Shown here: one piece after another, positions 57,701-64,000 of the stretch
Layout: the number at the start of each line of letters is the position of its first letter
Position numbering within the stretch: the stretch's first letter is position 1
Assembly (NCBI RefSeq): GCF_035582795.1
Contig: NW_027445436.1
Span: 7,562,770-7,626,769, forward strand
Origin: Mycteria americana
Lineage: Eukaryota; Chordata; Aves; Ciconiiformes; Ciconiidae
DNA length: 64,000 bases
Direction of reading: 5' to 3'
Position numbers and translations under genes: made by a program
The notes under the pieces: generated by a model
The model's database searches: none
Seen by the model: only the letters and a program-made list of their open reading frames with translations
What the model was told of the DNA's origin: nothing

Positions 57701-58837
57701 TGAGCTCTGAGCATTGTGTGTATGCCTAAAGAAAGAGAGACTACACCTAACAGTCCTAGAACAACCTCATAAAAATAATTCAGTTAGTATCATTGACTGG
57801 GACAGGATATTTTAATAAAATATTTTAAAATGTTTGTATTTTCCTTTTATTTCAAAGATTTTTTCACTCTGATGCTTTATTAAACCATATTGGTTGAGGG
57901 TGCAATCTGTAAAGGTGCAAAAATGTTCTTTTCAAATGTTTAATGTGGAATGATACTATGAATCATTGTTTGAATATTACACAAAATTCAATTTAGGCTT
58001 CTGATCTGGCAAATTCACTGTAGCACTACTGAATGAATCCCTATGTAGATGGTCCTCTGTGGGTTGCTGATGTTTCCTTCTGTAAGTACTGCATTAAAAA
58101 AACCACCTTCAAAATATGTAACATTTTTTTCATCCTGCAAGAAGAAATGTTTCTGGATTAATTTTGTTAACTGTAACCTTCTTGTCTGTCTACTTGCATA
58201 GCACACCTTTGTGGCATATATGTTAAAAAAAAATTCAAAGAAATTTGTATATTCTCACTGAAGGTAGTATAAGCCTTGGCTTAATATGCACATTATCAGA
58301 AAGAATTCTTAAAACGTTGATGTTTAGAAAGCACACATTGCCATCATACAGCTACTCAAAAAGATTAAGTTAGAGAGGAACAAATCTTTCTTTATTTTGA
58401 CAAGAATATATCTGTGACAAAGCTTCCAACATTAAAGGGTACAAGTAAATAACCCTATTACTGTTGGCAGAAAAAAATCCTCTGGAAATACTGGTAAATT
58501 TTCTTACCCTTAATTTCTCAGCTAAATAATTAAATAAAGCAACAAGAACAGAAACAAAATAATTGACTGAAAACTTAAATATCATTTTAATACTCAGGCC
58601 CGTTATAATTGTTTTTCTGTGTGTGTATGTTAATATCTTAAGTAAAATAAGAAAAGCTGCCATTGCAGTACACAGGCAAACAAAATTAACACAAAAAGGT
58701 GTTGGGTTGCATTGTTTTTTGAGTTTGGCATATTTGTATTTTGATTTTTGTAATGTTTTATAGTTTCAGAGTCCATACACTGAAATTTATTGGTGGAATG
58801 AAGTAGTTCACAGTTGTTTGCGTTAGACAGTTGGCTG
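54743..58837. other. AT-rich DNA, nothing recognised
   Basis: Only a short duplication (GTTTTCTGTGACCTCC at 55739 and again at 55771) stands out. No exon, RNA gene or interspersed repeat identified. Confidence 0.5.
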
Positions 58838-59435
58838 CATTAGACAAAGTATTGCCAGCTGGTGGAGGGAGGTGATCCTTCCCCTCTACTCAGCACTGGT
58901 GAGGCCACACCTGGAGTACTGTGTCCAGTTCTGGGCTCCCCAGTATAGGAGAGACATGGACATACTGGAGAGAGTCCAATAAAGGGCCACGAAGATGATT
59001 AAAAGACTGGAGCATCTCTCCTATGAGGAAAGGCTGAGAGAGCTGGGACTGTTTAGCCTGGAGAAGAGAAGGCTCAGGGGGAATCTTATCAATGCGTATA
59101 ATACCTGAAGGGAGGGTACAAAGAAGAGGTAGCCAGGCTCTTGTCAGTGGTGTCTGATGACAGGACCAGAGGCAATGGGCACAAACTGAAACACAGGAGG
59201 TTCTTGTCTGATCATAAGGAAAGACTTTTTTACTGTGAAGGTGACTGAGCACTGGAACAGGTTGCCCAGGGAGGTTGTGGAGTCTCACCTCCTTGGAGAT
59301 ATTAAAAAATCTGTCTAGACACAGTCCTGGGCAACTGGCTCTAGGTGGCCCTGCTTGAGCAGAGGGGTTTGTCAAGATGACCTCCAGAGGTCCCTTCCAA
59401 CCTCATCGATTCTGTGATTCTGCGATTCTGTGATT
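58838..59435 (+). mobile_element. CR1 3' fragment, plus orientation
   Basis: Runs from the CTCAGCACTGGTGAGGCCAC block through the RT C-terminal region to a (GATTCTGT)n tail at about 59435. The frame is broken by stops and small indels. Confidence 0.92.
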
Positions 59436-60122
59436 GTTTTATTGGTTAATGGAACTTTTAATATAACATACATTTCTATCTTCTTATTATTTTGGAAAAA
59501 TATTTGCAATTCTTTTCCTTCCAAGGAGTGTGATACTCTAGTAATGGGTATCTTTGTTAAATTCATGAATTCAGTCAGAAGTTGGATGAGCATTTATGAC
59601 AGTGTTCACAATGTACCACTTGATTTCTTTTTCTTCATATGCATGTTAAATATTAACAATGCTTTGCAATGGTTTTTGCATGCTTAATGTAGAAAATGAG
59701 CAGCTTGAGACCACTTGTAGCACACAAGCTATATTAATCCTGACTAGTACAGAAAAATGCAAATTTATCTCTGCCAGAAAATTGCATTACACTCAGGTGG
59801 TGTGGGGAGGGAGGATTTCTCTCCAGGGAAGAACAAAGTGTTCTCTATAACTAGCCTCATTCAGTCATGTATGCCAGAAGACAACTGAAGTTTCTGTTGA
59901 GGAGTTCTTACCAGCTGAAGAATTTGGCAGGAATGTGGTGACTATACTCAAGCTAGATTAGGTTGTGTATTTGCCCTCCTCAATACCATACTTGCTCACT
60001 TTTGGAGGCCAGTAGTCACTTAAGACACCTCTTGGTGGAAAAGCATGCCTACTCTGAGCACTTAGTCTCTACCAGTATCCTTTCCTGCAGCAAGGGGCTC
60101 TGCAACATTAAAGTGCATGTCT
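59436..60122. other. DNA between two CR1 elements
   Basis: No feature recognised. Confidence 0.5.
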
Positions 60123-61384
60123 TAGAATCATTTAGGTTGGAAAAGACCTTTAATATCATCGAGTCCAACTGCAAACCAAACACTGCCAAGTCTACCACTA
60201 AACCATGTCCCTAAGCGCTACATCTACATCATTTATTACATCTACATACATCTTTTAAATACTTCCAGGGATGGCGACTCAACCACTTCCCTGGGCAGCC
60301 TGTTCCAATGCTTGATAACCCTTTCAGTGAAGTAAAATTTCCTAATATCCAGTCTAAACCTCCCCTGGTGCAACTTGAGGCCATTTCCTCTCGTCCTATC
60401 ACTTGTTACCTGGGAGAAGAGACCGACCCCCACCTCTCTACAACCTCCTTTCAGGTAGTTGAAGAGAGTGATAAGGTCTCCCCTCAGCCTCCTTTTCTCC
60501 AGGCTAAACAGTCCCAGTTCCCTCAGCCGCTCCTCATAAGACTTGTGCTCTAGACCCTTCACCAGCTTCATTGCCCTTCTCTGGACATGCTCCAGCACCT
60601 CAGTGTCTCCCTTGTAGTGAGGGGCCCAAAACTAAACACAGTATTTGAGGTGCGGCCTCACCAGTGCTGAGTACAGGGGCACAATCACTTCCCTAGTCCT
60701 GCTGGCGACACGATTCCTGATACAAGCCAGGATGCCATTGGCTTTCTTGGCCACCTGGGCACACTGCTGGCTCATATTCAGGCAGCTGTCAACCAACACC
60801 CCCAGGTCCTTTTCTGCCTGGCAGCTTTCCAGCCACTCTTCCCCAAGCCTGTAGCGTTGCATGGGGTTGTTGCGACCCAAATGCAGGACCTTGCACTTAG
60901 CCTTGTTGAATCTCATACAATTGGCCCCAGCCCATCGATCCAGCCTGTCCAGGTCCCTCTGTAGAGCTTTTCTACCCTCAAGCAGATCAACACTCCTGCC
61001 CAACTTGGTGTCATCTGCAAACTTACTCAGGGTGCACTCGACCCCCTCATCCAGATCATTGATAAAGATATTAAACAGGACTGGCCCCAAAACTGAGCCC
61101 TGGGGAACACCACTTGTGACCGGCCGCCAACTGGATTTAACTCTATTCCCCACAACTCTTTGGGCCCAGCCATCCAGCCAGTTTTTTAACCAGCGAAGAG
61201 TATGCCTGTCCAAGCCATGAGCAGCCAGTTTCTCCAGGAGAATGCTGTGGGAAACGGTGTCAAAGGCTTTGCTAAAGTCCAGTTAAACAACATCCACAGC
61301 CTTTCCCTCATCCACTAAGTGGGTCACCTTGTCATGGAAGGAGATCAGGTTAGTCAAGCAGGACCTGCCTTTCATAAACCCAGT
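60123..61384 (-). mobile_element. CR1 LINE fragment, minus orientation
   Basis: 3' end at 60123. The minus strand encodes CR1 [28 protein letters not shown] and the NMSQQCAQ block (61213-60632), then after a break in frame [20 protein letters not shown] to ESPSLEVFK (60598-60242). It is 5'-truncated near 61384 and lies close to the element at 45814 in sequence. Confidence 0.93.
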
Positions 61385-64000
61385 CACAGCAGTAGGCAGA
61401 ATCACACTGATGTAACAAGTAAAGTGAGAGAGCAGAATCAGAACACAAGAAAAAAGTTACTCTAAAACAATTTAAAATGGAGACAAAATTGAAAGCACTG
61501 ACTGGACAGATGTCTCCAGTATCACAAAGAAGAAGGATTTTTTAATATGTAAACACTCAAAGCCTCAGAGAAATGCTGACATGAATAACATTGTGACATG
61601 TTTTGACAGTCTGTAAAAATCAATGCAAAATGCTTGATGTAGGTTTCCTTTTCTTATACCTTTGAGGTAACATTAGATTGGGAATAGACTGGTAGGTTGA
61701 CTGGTAGACCTGGGCAGAAGAAAACATGATTAAGAATACATTAACATTTGTGAAACCAATATATAGAATTACCAGGCACAACAACTTGATATACTAGACC
61801 TCAACAAAAATTAAAACATTAGCAGAAATTAAAGCTTACTAGCTTTGGGGAAATAAACATTTTACCTGATCTACAAATGATCCTAAACAAAATAAAATAA
61901 TGTTAATTTCTTATTTAGGTCAATAGCTCAATTTTCAGTGTACACTGGGGCTCCCAGAAGCAATGTTTTTAACCTAAAATTCTGTATCAAAAATGTTCCC
62001 TTAAAATCAGGAAATATCAAACACGCAGATGTAAATTTTCCTTTCTATTCTCTGAATCATCATGAACAGAAGAAACATTCTTTGTACTGCAGTTGCGATG
62101 TTTCTTTTCAGAAAATAAATAATACCAGCTAAACATTTCAAATCTGTGGCCTTAATTTTCATAATTAGGAAGGTATAGATACCTATGTTTAGGTCTCGTC
62201 TTTCTTGTAAAGAAAGAACACTTTTAAAAGCACAAGTAGTCACTAATTTAGCTAGAAACAACTAAAATAATGACTGCATCTTATTTCGTGTTAAGTGTCC
62301 ACATCTGAATGGTTTAAAACTTCAGCGTAATATGCAAACCCTTCTGAATGCCAGCATTTCACCTTCAGAAGCCAAAGGGAGGGACACATTGCCCACCTCT
62401 GCTTCTGTACAACCTCTCTGCCTGTGGCACATGAAGGACCTGTGTGGGCTGCACTGTATAGCTCCAGCCAGGTGGTGGCACATCCAGAAATCCCACAGAA
62501 ATTCATGAGGATACCATCTAGTCAGACTCTGTTTTCCAGGTGACAGGGAGTTGATCCCAGCAACACAGTACGGCCATTTGCAAAGCTGAAGAAGTTATGA
62601 CATTTGAAAAAGATAGCTAGAAGGTTTTCACAGAATTTTTTTTTTTCTCTCTCTCCTTCTTCTATTTCCCTCCCCTGAATTGAAGATATTGTATTGCTGT
62701 ATGGTCTTAAAATCATATTTTTAGTCAATTTTGTGCAATTACTCAGATAACTTTCTTATACATGTCATAGGAAGCTGTAAATACATATATAAAAGATGCA
62801 AACTATAAATTATATTATGGATGAAAACAGGAGTGAGTACTTTGAAGAAGCTGATGTAGATGAGCCAAGGTAGGAGGCTACATGGAAGCATACACTTCAA
62901 TTTCACCTGAAGAATACAAGCTTTAAGAAGGGAGAAAGAAACTATGGAAGATGGATTTATATGAAATAATTTGTATTTTAAACCTAGGAAAATTACTTCT
63001 AAAGTTACTTCCTTATGTCATGTAGAGAAGAAGCAGATGACATCCTATTCTGTGAAACTGACAGAAACTGAGGACGTGATGAACAAGGACTGCAAAGAAA
63101 CCCTAATGAATAAACTTGCTAATTCATCTAGAGTGTGGAGAGGGGAATGCAAGCAAAAGCTTACTTGTCTCATTTAGTGCTAAATTATTTTCTCCACTCA
63201 TTTTTTAATGTTCCTGGCACTAATCTGGAAAGTAGGATTGCTAGAGCTACCCTAACAGTATATTTAAAATGTGAAGACAGGTTATTTTGAGATAACTTGC
63301 TGTACCTCAAGCAGAGGCTCAGACTTGTGATGCAGAGCCACACAAAAAAACCCAATCAAGTTGGCAAAGTCAGGAGACCTCACACCTGCTAAACCAGTTG
63401 TTCACATTGTTTTTAAATGGTTAATTAAGTTTGCATTTTAACTTGGTAAACTTGTGGTTTCTGTTAGTTTAATAGGGAAAGCCTCCTCACTGAGCCTGTT
63501 TCTAAATCAGCCTTTCAAGATAGCAACATCCCACTTGATTGTGACTACAGCTTCTTAAATATAATAAAGAATCAAAACTTCAGTGACTTAGTCTTTGAAA
63601 TAAGGAGTAATGATGAGCACTCTTGATGTTATACTGGTGTTTCTCTCTCCAGAAGATTCAGAAGGCAAAAGTTGATTGATAGCAGACTGCCATCCAACTA
63701 AACTCTGAGAAGCAGCAACTATTCAGCTGACAGTTGCTATATGTATTAAATCTTGCACACTAGGTTTGGAACATGGTGGATGTTAATCATATGCTTTCAT
63801 AATGTTCCTCTCACAATGTTAAAAATAAACTACTGTAGATGGGAGCACTAGTTTACCTCTTGCACTGAAGTTAATGATAAAACATGCATTGATCCTAGCA
63901 CAAGTTTTTCTTCCAATTTTGTTTAAAATGAATTAGTTTTTTAACAGAATGATTTATCTGATATTCAAGTAGCAGTGAAATAAGATTTTTAGTGAAGGCT
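61385..64000. other. AT-rich DNA at the window end, nothing recognised
   Basis: No convincing exon or repeat. About 62330-62510 is somewhat more GC-rich with a short minus-strand ORF of no known type. Confidence 0.5.

Overview
This window looks like bird (probably neoavian) chromosomal DNA. Three things indicate this: CR1 LINEs with the avian ATTCTGTGATTCTGTG-type 3' tail, a family of ERVL-like proviruses and solo LTRs that begin TGTCCTGG/TGTACTGG and end in ACA, and a spliced Groucho/TLE co-repressor gene.

Layout. 1-3.8 kb: AT-rich DNA with no recognised gene. 3.8-9.6 kb: an old, decayed ERVL-like provirus (copy 1) with a 5' LTR, PBS, gag and pol remnants and no 3' LTR. 10.8-31.2 kb: the last ten exons of a TLE4-like gene (+ strand, 508 codons plus stop, all exons open and all splice sites GT/AG). 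Its introns hold two solo LTRs, a CR1 fragment and, in the last intron, an almost intact young provirus (copy 2, 23978-30905, 5-bp target duplication CGTAG, LTRs nearly identical). 31.2-38.8 kb: 3' UTR and downstream DNA with two more solo LTRs and an old CR1. 38.8-47.9 kb: an older full-length provirus (copy 3, target duplication CCAGG) invaded by three CR1 fragments. 48.1-48.5 kb: an inverted, nearly identical copy of the terminal TLE4 exon with its flanks. 48.5-50.3 kb: a CR1 with esterase-like, endonuclease and RT parts. 50.1-50.8 kb: a CpG-rich island, followed by weak candidates for 5' exons of an unidentified gene. 50.8-64 kb: AT-rich DNA with two CR1s and a perfect 53-bp-arm hairpin.

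The TLE4-like gene is intron-bearing and in frame, yet carries many replacements at positions that are near-invariant in vertebrate TLE proteins. TLE4 lies on the Z chromosome in birds as far as I know. Together with the ERV load and the inverted exon copy, this suggests a W-linked gametolog or a degenerating duplicate. That is inference, not proof.

The most unusual biology is in the proviruses. They have class III (ERVL-like) pol but a tRNA-Lys-type primer site set 8 nt from the LTR. They have no env. Gag starts with a multi-spanning hydrophobic region carrying N-glycosylation sequons. Gag is separated from an in-phase pro-pol frame by a single UAG at the same place in all three copies.
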